Positions 42,067 through 51,503 are shown, counted from the first letter of the stretch. The stretch: DNA of 64,000 nucleotides from an uncultured Clostridia bacterium (GCA_949282385.1 CASDOP010000010.1:1-64000), one strand, 5' to 3'. Made by a program: numbers and translations. Notes: generated by a model not told the origin, from the sequence alone.

Positions 42067-44064
42067 ATGGCGCAGAAATTTTACATTACCACGGCTATAA
42101 CTTACACATCGGGTAAGCCTCACATAGGCAACACCTACGAAATAATTTTGTCCGACGCAATCGCCCGCATGAAGAGAATGCAGGGCTACGACGTATTTTT
42201 TATGACAGGCACTGACGAACACGGTCAGAAAGTCGAACTTAAAGCTGCAGAAAAGGGCGTAACGCCCAAGCAGTTCGTCGACGGCGTAGCCGCGGAAATC
42301 AGGCGCATATGGGATCTTATGGATACGTCCTACGATAAATTCATACGCACCACGGACGACTATCACTGCGCCCAGGTTCAGAAGATTTTTAAAAAGTTTT
42401 ACGAAAACGGCGACATATACAAGGGCTCTTACAAGGGGCTTTACTGCACGCCCTGCGAAAGTTTCTGGACTGAAAGTCAGCTCGTAAACGGCAAATGCCC
42501 CGACTGCGGCAGGGAAGTCAAGCCCGCCGAGGAGGAGGCGTACTTCTTCAGAATGGGCAGGTATGCCGACAGGCTCGTCAAGCACATAGTAACTCATCCG
42601 CAGTTCATTCAGCCCGTTGCGAGAAAGAACGAGATGATGAACAACTTCCTGCTCGCCGACGAATTCATAGGAAAGAGCGACGAAGAAATTCTTTCCGCCG
42701 TCGAAAACGGCACGCTTAAGACAAAATTGCAGGATCTGTGCGTGTCGCGCACCTCGTTCAAGTGGGGAATACCTGTCGACTTCGACCCTAAACATGTTGT
42801 TTATGTCTGGCTGGACGCGCTCACAAACTATATAACGGGCATAGGCTTCGACGGCGAAAACCCTCAGGAAAGATTCAAAAAATACTGGCCTGCCGACGTG
42901 CATGTCATCGGCAAGGATATAATCCGCTTCCACACCATATATTGGCCCATATTCCTAATGGCTCTGGGAGTGGAACTGCCCGAAAAGGTGTTCGGTCATC
43001 CCTGGCTTTTGCAGGGCGGCGACAAGATGTCCAAGTCCAAGGGCAACGTTATGTATGCCGACGACCTCGCATCCGTCTACGGCGTGGACAGCGTGAGGTA
43101 CTTCGTTCTGCATGAAATGCCCTTCCTCAACGACGGCATAATAACTTGGGAACTTATGACCGACAGACACAATTCCGATCTTGCAAATACTCTGGGCAAC
43201 CTCGTCAAGCGCACCGTCGCCATGGCAAACCAGTATTTCGGCGGTAAGGTAACAAAGACCGACGCTTGCGAAGCCGTCGACGACGACCTTTCTTCTCTCG
43301 TCTGCGGCATACGCGACAAAGTTGCCGCAAAGATGGACGAATACAAGGTTGCCGACGCCCTCGACGAGCTGTGGCAGCTCTTCCGAAGGGCAAACAAATA
43401 TATCGACGAAACAACCCCCTGGGTGCTTGCAAAGCAGGAAGATAAGAAAGCCCGTCTGGAGAGGGTGCTTTACAACCTCCTCGAGGCAATAACCGTGGGC
43501 GCAAACCTTTTAAAGCCCTTCATGCCCTCAACTTCGGATAAAATTCTTTCAGAGACGGGAGGTGCGCGCAGAGAGTATAATGACCTCGATAAATTCGGAT
43601 TGACCGCGGAATATGCCGTAACGAACGCGCCCGAACAGCTGTTTGCAAGACTCAAGAACGAGGACATCGCGCCCATAATAAAGCAGATAGAACAAAAACA
43701 GAAGGCTCAGGCCGCTCCCGCAAAGGAACAAAAGGAATTCGCGCCCATAACAATAGACGATTTTGCAAAGGTAAGAATGCAGGTCGGCACGGTGGTGGCG
43801 TGCGAGGCGGTCAAAAAGAGCAAACTCCTGCACGAAACGGTAAACATAGGCGATAAGACCATTTCCGTTCTTTCGGGCATAGCGGGACATTACACCGCGG
43901 AAGAGATGGTGGGCAAGAGGGTTATAGTCGTTACCAATCTTCCCCCCAGACAGATGAAAGGTCTTGTGAGCGAAGGCATGATAATCTGCGCGGAAGCGTC
44001 CGACGGCACGCTCTCGCTCGTCTGCCCCGAAAAGAACCTGCCCGACGGCAGCATTCTCTCGTGA
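42067..44064 (+). CDS. metG: Methionyl-tRNA synthetase
   Basis: A 665-residue class I synthetase. PHIGNTYE is the HIGH motif near residue 18, the zinc knuckle is CTPCESFW...CPDCGRE (about 128-150), and KMSKS is near 321. The C-terminal 110 residues form a Trbp111-like tRNA-binding domain (FAKVRMQVGTVV). CAAGGAG precedes the start. First gene of metG-tatD, with rsmA after a terminator. Confidence 0.96.
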   Translation: MAQKFYITTAITYTSGKPHIGNTYEIILSDAIARMKRMQGYDVFFMTGTDEHGQKVELKAAEKGVTPKQFVDGVAAEIRRIWDLMDTSYDKFIRTTDDYHCAQVQKIFKKFYENGDIYKGSYKGLYCTPCESFWTESQLVNGKCPDCGREVKPAEEEAYFFRMGRYADRLVKHIVTHPQFIQPVARKNEMMNNFLLADEFIGKSDEEILSAVENGTLKTKLQDLCVSRTSFKWGIPVDFDPKHVVYVWLDALTNYITGIGFDGENPQERFKKYWPADVHVIGKDIIRFHTIYWPIFLMALGVELPEKVFGHPWLLQGGDKMSKSKGNVMYADDLASVYGVDSVRYFVLHEMPFLNDGIITWELMTDRHNSDLANTLGNLVKRTVAMANQYFGGKVTKTDACEAVDDDLSSLVCGIRDKVAAKMDEYKVADALDELWQLFRRANKYIDETTPWVLAKQEDKKARLERVLYNLLEAITVGANLLKPFMPSTSDKILSETGGARREYNDLDKFGLTAEYAVTNAPEQLFARLKNEDIAPIIKQIEQKQKAQAAPAKEQKEFAPITIDDFAKVRMQVGTVVACEAVKKSKLLHETVNIGDKTISVLSGIAGHYTAEEMVGKRVIVVTNLPPRQMKGLVSEGMIICAEASDGTLSLVCPEKNLPDGSILS

Positions 44065-44065
44065 T

Positions 44066-44845
44066 ATGTACACGGACGTACATTGCCACCTGAATTTTAA
44101 AGATTACGGCGGACTGGACGAACTTATAGAAAACTGCCTTTCATGCGGCGTAGACCTGATTATTACCGCAGGGTTCGACATTCCCTCCTCGGAAGAGGGC
44201 ATGCGTATAGCCGAAAAATATAAAAATGTGTTTTTCACGGCGGGACTTCACCCCACGGAGCTTAAAGGGTACGCGCCCTGCGACCTTAAAAGGGTGGAGG
44301 AGCTGTGCGCTCATCCCAAGTGCGTCGCCCTCGGCGAAATAGGACTTGACTATCATTATCCCGACACGGACAAAGAGAAGCAGATGCTCTTTTTCGAAGA
44401 GCAGATTGCTCTCGCGGCGCAGCTGGTCATGCCCGTGCAGATACATTCGCGCGATTGCGCGGCGGATATGCTGACTTTTCTGACTTCCCGCATTCAGCTT
44501 TTAAAGAGCGGAGCGTTGCTGCATTGCTATTCGCATTCGCCCGAAATGGCGGAGGAATTTGAAAAACTCGGCTTGTATTTTTCTTTCGGCGGCACTTCGA
44601 CCTATAAAAGGAGCAAAAAACCCAGGCGCGCGGTGCAGGCTCTGCCTGCGGAAAGGCTGCTTACCGAAACGGACAGCCCTTATCTTCCGCCGTCGTCCAT
44701 GTATGGTCAATTCCCCAATACACCCGCAAGTATCCCCGAAATAACGGCTTCCATGGCTCAGATAAAGGGGCTGGAAACGGAAGAAATGTGCAAAATAATA
44801 AGGTCAAACGCCTTAAAGTTGTTTCCTAAACTCAATAACATGTAA
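44066..44845 (+). CDS. tatD: TatD-family metal-dependent hydrolase
   Basis: A 259-residue TIM-barrel deoxyribonuclease/hydrolase. Metal ligands are visible: DVHCHLN at the N terminus, GEIGLDYH near 92, the histidine in QIHSRDC, LHCYSH, and the final TETDSPYL. One base separates it from metG. The order metG-tatD-(rnmV)-rsmA is common in Firmicutes; rnmV is absent here. Confidence 0.93.
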   Translation: MYTDVHCHLNFKDYGGLDELIENCLSCGVDLIITAGFDIPSSEEGMRIAEKYKNVFFTAGLHPTELKGYAPCDLKRVEELCAHPKCVALGEIGLDYHYPDTDKEKQMLFFEEQIALAAQLVMPVQIHSRDCAADMLTFLTSRIQLLKSGALLHCYSHSPEMAEEFEKLGLYFSFGGTSTYKRSKKPRRAVQALPAERLLTETDSPYLPPSSMYGQFPNTPASIPEITASMAQIKGLETEEMCKIIRSNALKLFPKLNNM

Positions 44846-44849
44846 AAGG

Positions 44850-44893
44850 CGGGGGCGGCAGACTTCGCGTCTGCCGCCCCTTTAATCTTTTGT
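44850..44893 (+). terminator. Terminator of metG-tatD
   Basis: GGGGCGGCAGAC pairs with GTCTGCCGCCCC around TTCGC, followed by TTTAATCTTTT. Confidence 0.88.
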
Positions 44894-44979
44894 GAGGCGA
44901 AGGCAGGGGTTGCCCCGCGTTCACGATAATATTATCCGCAACGATATAAAAAGTTATGTCGGCGCGCGCAAGGTAAATT

Positions 44980-45813
44980 ATGGAAGATAAAAATGTTAAA
45001 AGCGTGCTTTCAGAGTGCGGTTTTTCATTCAAAAAGCAGTTCGGACAGAACTTCATAACCGACGACGCCCTGCTCGACAACATTGTCGAAAGCTCGGGCG
45101 CGGAGGGCAGCTTCGTAGTGGAAATTGGTTGCGGGGCGGGTACGCTCACGCGCGCGCTCGCTCGCAGAGCGCAGTTTGTTCGAGGCTATGAAATTGATAA
45201 AAGCCTGCGCCCCGTGCTTTCGCGCACGCTGGCGGGCGTGGAAAACGCCGAAGTAATATTTGCCGACTTTTTAAAGCTCCGCCTGGACGAAATAGAAAAG
45301 GATTTGCCGCCTTACAGGGTGGTTGCCAATCTTCCTTACTACATCACTACGCCGCTCATTATGATGATTGCAGAACATTCCAAAAAGTGCCTTTCCATGA
45401 CGGTTATGGTGCAGGAGGAGGTCGCCGACAGGCTGTGCGCTTCGGCTGGCACGCCCGAATACGGCGCAATTACCGCTTCCGTCGCGCTGTGCGCAACCTG
45501 CCGCAAGGTCATGCGCGTCGGCAGGGAAAAATTTTTCCCCAGCCCCAACGTGGACAGCGCCGTCGTGCGCATAGATTTCGAGCGCGGCAGACTTTCCGTC
45601 GCGGACGAGAATATGTACAAGCGCACCGTGCGCGCGGCTTTTTCTTCGCGCAGAAAGACGCTCGAAAATAACCTTTGCAAGGAATTTTCCCTGTCCCGCG
45701 AGCAGGTCAGGGATGTGTTTTCCGCCTGCCAAATAGATGCGATGACGCGCGGCGAAAAACTTTCGCCCGAACAGTTCGCCGTCCTTTCCGCCGCGATAGC
45801 AAAGATTATTTAA
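44980..45813 (+). CDS. rsmA: 16S rRNA dimethyladenosine transferase RsmA/KsgA
   Basis: A 277-residue SAM-dependent enzyme that dimethylates the two adenines in the 16S 3'-terminal hairpin. KKQFGQNFITD opens the domain, EIGCGAGTLTRAL is SAM motif I, and NLPYYITTP is motif IV. The end (MTRGEKLSPEQFAVLS) is typical. Ribosome site is weak (AAGG). Own transcript after the tatD terminator. Confidence 0.95.
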   Translation: MEDKNVKSVLSECGFSFKKQFGQNFITDDALLDNIVESSGAEGSFVVEIGCGAGTLTRALARRAQFVRGYEIDKSLRPVLSRTLAGVENAEVIFADFLKLRLDEIEKDLPPYRVVANLPYYITTPLIMMIAEHSKKCLSMTVMVQEEVADRLCASAGTPEYGAITASVALCATCRKVMRVGREKFFPSPNVDSAVVRIDFERGRLSVADENMYKRTVRAAFSSRRKTLENNLCKEFSLSREQVRDVFSACQIDAMTRGEKLSPEQFAVLSAAIAKII

Positions 45814-45971
45814 TAAGTTCCTACGCAAAAAACTATTTTTTGCCGCCATCATTGCCATTAATTTCATTGCCAGACCGCGCCTTGGGTAGGGCAACTATTG
45901 ATAGGATAATTATCAATTCTGCGCTTGCGGCAGAATAATTATTAATAAGGTATAATGTTTAAGCAATTTCA

Positions 45972-46008
45972 AGCCGCCCCGCTTTTTTAAAAAGCGGGGC
46001 GGCGGTTT
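45972..46008 (+). terminator. Terminator of rsmA
   Basis: GCCGCCCCGCTTTTT pairs with AAAAAGCGGGGCGGC. It lies in a 358-base gap (45814-46171) that otherwise holds only the promoter of the next gene. Confidence 0.75.
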
Positions 46009-46171
46009 ATTGTTTGGTTGCATAGCCTTATATGCGGCAACGCCCTGCCGCGCATGCGGAAAAAGGCGGAAAATTTAATATTTTGAAACAAAAAGTCGCA
46101 CCGTTTTTTTATTGTTCTATTCGGCTTGTCCTAAACGTATAATGGAGTATAGCTCAAAGATGGAGGCAGAT

Positions 46172-46912
46172 ATGGATAATCTGGAATACGCCGAAATGCT
46201 CGAAATACCCGTAAATACCGTAAACGTGGTCAAAAAAAAGAGCCTTTTCAGGCGCAAAGGACAGCAAAAAGAAGACCTTAAAGAAGACGTTTTGGAAAAC
46301 GTTAACAGCAGGCTGGAAGACGAGCAGGAATTTTCGCCCAGAGCCGATTTCATACAGACTGAAAACCTCAACGAGCCGCAGATAAAGGTTACAAAAAAGC
46401 GCGACGGGCTTAATACCATTCTCATAGCCGAAGCCGTTGCCGCCTGCCTGCTTGCAGGGGGAATATTCGTAACCAATGCGCTCGTGGACAATACGGCGTT
46501 GAACAACCTCGTTTCGGGCTTCACCCAGACGACTGCGGAGGAGGCGGAGTACTACGATTTCACCCTGTCGCCAGTGGTAAGCGCGCTTTCGGACGCGGAA
46601 GTTACCGTAACGGACGGCGGCGTGCTCTGCTTTACCGACCAAACCGCAGTATATCCCGTTTGCGAGGGTAAAATTGCTTCGGTTACTTCCACCGACGGAC
46701 TTTATACCGTTACCATAGAACACACATCTACTTTTTCTAGCGTGTTCACAGGGCTAAGCGCCGTCTATTGCCACGTTGGCGACAGCGTCAAAGCCAACAT
46801 TCCCTTCGCTTATTCGGACGGACAGAGCGAAGTGCGCGTAAGCATGTACGACGGTCAGACGCTGCTCAGCGGTTACACGCTTTCTGGCGCCGTTCCGGTC
46901 TGGAATTCGTGA
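46172..46912 (+). CDS. spoIVFA: SpoIVFA-like, degenerate M23-type membrane protein
   Basis: A 246-residue protein. Residues 1-95 are charged and cytoplasmic, a single TM lies at about 106-127, and the C-terminal part (about 150-240) has the M23/LytM beta fold pattern (VYPVCEGKIASV, TVTIEHTSTFSSVFTGLSAVYCHVGDSV) without the zinc ligands, as in SpoIVFA. In Bacillus, SpoIVFA holds the SpoIVFB protease inactive in the forespore membrane. ATG 46172 follows GGAGG. The spoIVFB start overlaps its stop, which supports the call; SpoIIQ-like is the alternative. Confidence 0.72.
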   Translation: MDNLEYAEMLEIPVNTVNVVKKKSLFRRKGQQKEDLKEDVLENVNSRLEDEQEFSPRADFIQTENLNEPQIKVTKKRDGLNTILIAEAVAACLLAGGIFVTNALVDNTALNNLVSGFTQTTAEEAEYYDFTLSPVVSALSDAEVTVTDGGVLCFTDQTAVYPVCEGKIASVTSTDGLYTVTIEHTSTFSSVFTGLSAVYCHVGDSVKANIPFAYSDGQSEVRVSMYDGQTLLSGYTLSGAVPVWNS

Positions 46913-47703
46913 AAATAAGCGTACATCCGCTGTTCTTCGCCGTCATAATTTTCTGCGCGTTTTTCGGCGGATTTTTCATAAGTATAATATTTGCCCTGAC
47001 CGCCCTCCTGCACGAGTGCGGTCATGCTTTTTGCGCGGCTAAAATGGGATACAGGTGTACGCAGATAAAGCTCATGCCCTACGGCGCGGCGGCGGTGTGC
47101 GATATAGAAGGAATTACCGCGCGCGACGAAATCGCGCTCGCCCTCGCAGGACCTGCCGTCAATGCCGCAATCTGCGTGGCTAATGCTGGACTGTGGTGGT
47201 TTTTCCCCCAGACTTACGCATATACGGATACCGTCATGGCGGCTTCGCTCGCCATGCTCATTGTAAATTTGCTGCCCGCCTATCCACTGGACGGAGGCAG
47301 GGTTGCGCGCTGTGCGCTCAGCCGTCTTTTTTCCCAAAGGGTGGCAGATATTACGCTGAAAGTTGTAAACGGCTTGCTCGCCGCCGCGCTTTTTGCTCTC
47401 TTTTTCGTCAGCGGGTACAACATAACTTATATCTTTTTTGCTCTCTTTCTGGTGTGTTCGGCTTTCGAGAAAAGTCCGCCCGCCGCGAGAATAAATTTTT
47501 CTTCCGCATCTTCGCTTAAAAGGGGGGTGGAAGTAAAGTGCGTACTCGTGGACGAGGATCTGACTTTTCGTCGGGCGCTGCGCTATCTCGACGACAGGCG
47601 CTACCTTGTAATAAAGTGCGCCGCGGACGGCAGGGAAATCACTCAGGACGAACTCTACGAAAAAATGTGTCAGAAAAATTACAACGACCGCGTCTTCGGC
47701 TGA
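46909..47703 (+). CDS. spoIVFB: SpoIVFB-like site-2 membrane protease
   Basis: A 264-residue M50B protease. HECGH (H35, H39) lies in a TM helix, and the second motif is NLLPAYPLDGGR with D128 as third zinc ligand. About six TM helices and a C-terminal CBS-like stretch follow. In spore formers SpoIVFB cleaves pro-sigma-K in the mother cell. The start is GTG 46909, overlapping the previous stop (GTGA), which implies translational coupling. Confidence 0.87.
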   Translation: MKISVHPLFFAVIIFCAFFGGFFISIIFALTALLHECGHAFCAAKMGYRCTQIKLMPYGAAAVCDIEGITARDEIALALAGPAVNAAICVANAGLWWFFPQTYAYTDTVMAASLAMLIVNLLPAYPLDGGRVARCALSRLFSQRVADITLKVVNGLLAAALFALFFVSGYNITYIFFALFLVCSAFEKSPPAARINFSSASSLKRGVEVKCVLVDEDLTFRRALRYLDDRRYLVIKCAADGREITQDELYEKMCQKNYNDRVFG

Positions 47704-48038
47704 GCGCCTTTCAGCCTCATTTCGCTTACTTTAGCGTGCCGTGTTTTTAATTTTTGCATGCCGCACAAAATCTAAAAGTTTTAATAATTGGCGCGACAAA
47801 AGCGCAATACAAAAAACAAGAGCATTAACATAATATGCCCGCGCACGCTTTTACGTGCGCGGGCATATTTTTTTCACTTATTCATTTTAGAGCTAAAATA
47901 CCCATTGCTCCGCGGTTCTCAATTAAGGATGTAAACGCATTGCGGTGCGGTTATGCTTTGATGACGGGCAACGCCTTGCGACAGAGTGCTTATTTGGGCG
48001 CGTCTTTTGCGCCGTTGAGCTGTGAGGAGGTGAATAAC
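47704..48038. other. 335-base gap with terminator
   Basis: Between convergent genes. It contains a strong hairpin at 47834-47867 and no convincing frame. Confidence 0.5.
47834..47875 (+). terminator. Terminator of spoIVFAB
   Basis: TATGCCCGCGCAC pairs with GTGCGCGGGCATA, followed by TTTTTTT. Confidence 0.88.
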
Positions 48039-48734
48039 TTAATTTTCCGCAAGCAGTCTTTGTTTGTTGAGGAAGGGCAGGGAAAAAACTTCGTCCCGTA
48101 TGTCTTTTTCCAGCATGCAGATAACCGCCTTTATGCCCAGCTCCACAGCGCTGTCAATAAGCGGGTTGAGCGAGGAATAGTCATATTCGTACTTGTAACT
48201 TTGTCGTTTTTTTGCGTAGACGGCGCGGGAGTAGGCAAAAAACCTTTTAAGGCAGCGCTCCGCGCCTGAAAGCGTAATATTTTCGTTTATCAGAGATATT
48301 GCGTCGTAAACGGCAAATGTCGCGCCCGTAACGTCTTCCCTCGGCATTATCTTGCGCGGAGTGGCAAATCTGCGGGAAACGTAAAGTCCCAGATCCTTTT
48401 CGAAATTCAGGTGCGCGAAGGGCGAGTTTTTATTTTCCGCAAAGGCGTAGACGGCGGGGTGAAGGGTGCAGTCGAGGGCGTAATGCGCGGCAAAGCCTGC
48501 GGCATACGAAGGCTGCGCCCCGCACAGCGCTAAAAATAGCCCTTTCGGCTCGCAGCGGTGCAGCTTTTTGCCCTCGTTTTCGTGCGAAAAATCTGCCCTG
48601 TAAAAGAAAAACACGTCTCCGCCATGCGCGCCGAGATTATAAAGTTTTTTATCCGTTATTAGTTCTCTGTAATTTTTAGGCAGTTTTTCGTAAATGTAAT
48701 CGGCAATGATCGAGTGGGTGAAATAGTCGGGCAT
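48039..48734 (-). CDS. Zinc-dependent phospholipase C-like protein
   Basis: A 231-residue protein of the clostridial zinc-dependent phospholipase C-like family, recognised by MPDYFTHSIIADYIYEKLP at the N terminus. Histidines and aspartates suited to metal binding recur (NLGAHGGDVFFF, FAAHYALDCTLHP, FAHLNFEKDL). No signal peptide, unlike secreted alpha-toxins, so it is probably cytoplasmic and its substrate is unknown. ATG 48734 follows the stop of the glycosylase gene at once, so the two are coupled. Confidence 0.68.
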   Translation of the reverse strand: MPDYFTHSIIADYIYEKLPKNYRELITDKKLYNLGAHGGDVFFFYRADFSHENEGKKLHRCEPKGLFLALCGAQPSYAAGFAAHYALDCTLHPAVYAFAENKNSPFAHLNFEKDLGLYVSRRFATPRKIMPREDVTGATFAVYDAISLINENITLSGAERCLKRFFAYSRAVYAKKRQSYKYEYDYSSLNPLIDSAVELGIKAVICMLEKDIRDEVFSLPFLNKQRLLAEN

Positions 48735-48735
48735 A

Positions 48736-49557
48736 TTACAAGTTTGACCTTTTGGCATAAAATAAATACTGTTGTATGTAACCCGAATATTCGCCGAACA
48801 AATGCGTGAAGTATGCGTTTATTTTCTGCCTGTCGGCGGGTTGCCCGCAAAAATCTTCGAGATAGAGTTTTTCTATCCAGGTGTCTACGGGGAAGCACGC
48901 CCTTCTGCCGAAGCCGAAAAGACTTATGCAGTCCGCAACCTTCGGACCTATTCCGCGGTAGCTTAAAAGCTCGCGCTTAAGCTCGCAGTCGGACAGGTCT
49001 TTGAGGTGACTTATGCCCTCGTCCGCAATGCGCCGCGCCGTCTGGCAAATAAATGCGTCGCGGTAGCCCGCGCCCAGAGATTTGTAGTAATCGGCGTCTT
49101 TCTGCGCGAGCGCAGAGGCGGACGGGAAGGCGTAAAAATCGCCTCTCGGGTTGCTGATATTTTGTCCTACACCCTCACATATGCGCGAGATAATGCCCTT
49201 TATCCTCGGTATATTATTATTCTGCGAAATAATAAAGGAAAATATCATTTCCTCTTCGTTCTGGTTCAAAAGTCGTAGTCCGCGCGCTTTGTCGCACGCT
49301 TCGTCAAGCACTTTCACGCCGAACTCTTTGGCTTTTTCTATAATCTTGCCGTAGTCGCGGGCAAGGTCGAAATAGTTGTAAAAATAATCTCCGTCCTCGC
49401 TGTCGGCAACCGTCTTTACGCCGTCGGAATAAATGTAACATTCCTTGTCTGCGGAAAAAACTCTGTAACCCTGTTCGTACGGATAAAAGCGAAAAACCTG
49501 ACCGCACTCCAGCACGTCGCGGGGATTAAAATATTGAGCGTCGTAATCGAATTTCAT
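48736..49557 (-). CDS. 8-oxoguanine DNA glycosylase (OGG1 family)
   Basis: A 273-residue DNA-repair enzyme that excises 8-oxoguanine and nicks the strand. The N-terminal part matches the OGG domain (FNPRDVLECGQVFRF, with CGQ/FRF). The helix-hairpin-helix is LLSYRGIGPKVADCI, with catalytic lysine in GPKVADC; the catalytic aspartate follows in PVDTW. ATG 49557 was preferred (GGTG seven bases upstream) to GTG 49566. Own promoter at 49589-49617. Confidence 0.9.
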   Translation of the reverse strand: MKFDYDAQYFNPRDVLECGQVFRFYPYEQGYRVFSADKECYIYSDGVKTVADSEDGDYFYNYFDLARDYGKIIEKAKEFGVKVLDEACDKARGLRLLNQNEEEMIFSFIISQNNNIPRIKGIISRICEGVGQNISNPRGDFYAFPSASALAQKDADYYKSLGAGYRDAFICQTARRIADEGISHLKDLSDCELKRELLSYRGIGPKVADCISLFGFGRRACFPVDTWIEKLYLEDFCGQPADRQKINAYFTHLFGEYSGYIQQYLFYAKRSNL

Positions 49558-49588
49558 CTTTCGCACCGTAAAAAAATTTCTCTACTGC

Positions 49589-49617
49589 ATTGTAACATTT
49601 ATTTTTTTTCAAGTCAA
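49589..49617 (-). promoter_or_regulatory. Promoter of the glycosylase gene
   Basis: On the minus strand, TTGACT (49617-49612), 17 bases, TACAAT (49594-49589). Confidence 0.8.
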
Positions 49618-49702
49618 TGCCTGCGAGCTTCGCCTGCCTGACGTTCAGAGCCTTTGCCTCAAACGAATGCCTGCTTTAAAGGCGGAAAAGAGCTATAAAT
49701 TA

Positions 49703-49740
49703 AGCCCCGCCCGCCGCAATTTTGCGGCGGGCGGGGCGTC
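49703..49740 (-). terminator. Hairpin terminator of the PadR/HAAS operon
   Basis: A 15-bp stem GCCCCGCCCGCCGCA with loop ATTT. Its core is also found in the hairpin at 57659. Confidence 0.8.
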
Positions 49741-49762
49741 TTGGAGGGTAGAAATTAATCGA

Positions 49763-50746
49763 TTATTTAGAAAAACTTACCGAAAGCGAGCCGAAACTTA
49801 CTCGCGCGGTCAGACTTCTGTCTACGGGCGATTGAGAGCTTTTTATATTGCACGAGCCGAGGGTTTTGGTTATATCTATGTCATAATCTTCCTTTTTGCC
49901 GCTCATCGTAATGCTTGCTGCGCCCGCGCTCACATTTACGGAAGTGCGGCGGCAGTCGAAGGAATTCACCGTCGCCTTGCCCGCGTTTACGCTCAGTTTG
50001 GCGTCGCTCGCGCAGACCTGGGCAATTTCCGCCTTGCCCGCGTTCACCTCGCTTTCAAACCTGTGGCAGATTATGCTGCCCGCCGTCAGCGCGCCCGCGT
50101 CGAGGTTGAGCCTCATGTCCGAGCAGGTAATTTCGCGCATATCCGCGCAACCTGCGTTGATTTTTCCCGTGATATTTCCGTATTCGCCGCTTTCGAGACA
50201 GAGTGTGCCTGCCGAAACTTCAAATTCGCAGTCGGCTGTAAGTCCGCGCGGCATTTCTATGATTATGTCGGGTACTTTTTTGCTCTTCAAGGAAAAAGTC
50301 TTTATGTTCGCCTTGCACTTTATCGATATGCTTCCGCCTTTCTGTTCCACGGAGTAAGCAAGCAGGGAGGTGGCGGGGTATTCGACTTTTACCTTATCTC
50401 CGTCCCAAAAGCGCATATATGCCCTGCCTACCGCGCATGCGAGCTTTATGCAGTCGACGCTGCCTTCGGAAATGAAAGTTAAAACTTTGTTTTCCTCTTT
50501 TTCCTCGTTTTCCTTGCCGTCTTCGGTGCGTTCTTTCTTTTCCTCCTCCGCAGGTTCTTCGTCCAGAATTTTTCTCGCCGCGTCATAAGGTGCGCCGAAC
50601 TGCGCCACGGCTTCGTCTTCGCTAAGACCCGCGTCGCGCTTGTCGGCATACATCTCGCTGTAATAGTCCAAAACGCGCCTTCTTTCGTCCTCGCTCACGC
50701 CGCTGAGAAAGCGTTCAAGTTCGTCCCGCCAGTCAATGTATTTCAT
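49763..50746 (-). CDS. HAAS-domain / DUF4097 protein
   Basis: A 327-residue protein. Residues 1-65 are a HAAS/DUF1700 helical domain (WRDELERFLSGVSEDERRRVLDYYSEMYADKRDAG), and a Glu/Lys-rich linker runs to about 88. The rest is a DUF4097-type repeat of beta strands (GSISIKCKANIKT, TADCEFEVSAGTLCLESGEY, LNLDAGALTAG, SEVNAGKAEIA, LSVNAGKATV). No TM helix is seen between the two parts, unlike many relatives. The start overlaps padR by 4 bases (ATGA). PadR-HAAS-DUF4097 sets are common envelope-stress modules in Firmicutes; function is not known. Confidence 0.82.
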   Translation of the reverse strand: MKYIDWRDELERFLSGVSEDERRRVLDYYSEMYADKRDAGLSEDEAVAQFGAPYDAARKILDEEPAEEEKKERTEDGKENEEKEENKVLTFISEGSVDCIKLACAVGRAYMRFWDGDKVKVEYPATSLLAYSVEQKGGSISIKCKANIKTFSLKSKKVPDIIIEMPRGLTADCEFEVSAGTLCLESGEYGNITGKINAGCADMREITCSDMRLNLDAGALTAGSIICHRFESEVNAGKAEIAQVCASDAKLSVNAGKATVNSFDCRRTSVNVSAGAASITMSGKKEDYDIDITKTLGSCNIKSSQSPVDRSLTARVSFGSLSVSFSK

Positions 50747-51054
50747 AATCGTTCTCCAAAAATTTTTTTATAGATAGATATAAGCTCCTCAAAGTCGTAG
50801 CGGTATTCTTCAAGTTTCTGCCTGCCCGCGTCCGTAATGGAATAGTACTTTCGCAGCCTGCCGTTAAACTCTTCCGCGCGCGTTCTGAGCGCGCCTACGC
50901 CTTCAAGCCTCTTCAAAATGGGGTAAAGCGTGCTTTCCGAAACTGCAATTATGCCTTTCAAGTCGCTTATTATCTTGTAGCCGTAGCTCTCTCCGCCGCG
51001 CAGCGCGTACAGCACGCAGGCGTCGAGTATGCCCTTTTTAATCTGTGCGTCCAA
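50743..51054 (-). CDS. PadR-family repressor
   Basis: A 103-residue PadR regulator: winged helix with LYALRGGESYGYKIISDL and ESTLYPILKRLEGVGAL, then RKYYSITDAGRQKLEEY. Short class with one C-terminal helix. A 7-7-7 palindrome in its promoter suggests self-repression together with the HAAS gene it overlaps. Confidence 0.92.
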   Translation of the reverse strand: MDAQIKKGILDACVLYALRGGESYGYKIISDLKGIIAVSESTLYPILKRLEGVGALRTRAEEFNGRLRKYYSITDAGRQKLEEYRYDFEELISIYKKIFGERL

Positions 51055-51076
51055 AATTGATACCTCGTTTCGTCTA

Positions 51077-51097
51077 ATACTATATAATACATAGTAT
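51077..51097 (-). promoter_or_regulatory. Likely PadR operator
   Basis: ATACTAT, seven bases, ATAGTAT: a perfect inverted repeat 23 bases before the padR start, overlapping an AT-rich -10-like sequence. Confidence 0.7.
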
Positions 51098-51503
51098 GCT
51101 TTGTCAAGTATTATTTAAAAATTTCTGCAAAAAATATTTTAAAGGCTCAAGCGTGCAAAGGGGGAAGCGGCAAAAGGGTTTGTTGGGTGAAAGGTTTGGG
51201 GATGGCAAAAGGGTTTGTTGGGTGAAAGGTTTGGGGATGGCAAAAAGTTTTTCGGCAGAGCAAAGATATTAGCTAGTGCGAAAAAACGGCTTTTGTCGGT
51301 GCGAGGGCGGTTGGGTTTTCGGAAAAAAGCCTTTCGGTAACGGAAAGTAGCGCGAGTGAGACAAAAGGACTTGTCGGTAACGGCGAGAGGTTGCGCAGGC
51401 ATTATACCGCGGCGCACGAGCAAGGGGGCAAAAAAAGGTTTTGTGCGGAGCAATGGCGGCGGCAGGGATATTTGGTTTTGATTACATAACTAAAGGGGGA
51501 AGA
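51098..51503. other. 400-base gap with tandem repeat
   Basis: No convincing gene; a reverse 104-codon frame is made by the repeat and lacks a ribosome site. The gerA promoter must lie near 51400-51490. Confidence 0.45.
51169..51238. repeat. Perfect 35-bp tandem duplication
   Basis: Two identical 35-bp units (51169-51203 and 51204-51238), each starting GGCAAAAGGG and ending GGTTTGGGGAT; a partial third copy (GGCAAAAAG) follows. Confidence 0.92.

Noticed and set aside
46768-46908. Longer start for spoIVFB
   Set aside because: The added residues are an Arg-rich shadow of the spoIVFA frame; GTG 46909 coincides with the spoIVFA stop.
51139-51453. Reverse 104-codon frame before gerA
   Set aside because: Created by the 35-bp duplication; no ribosome site.
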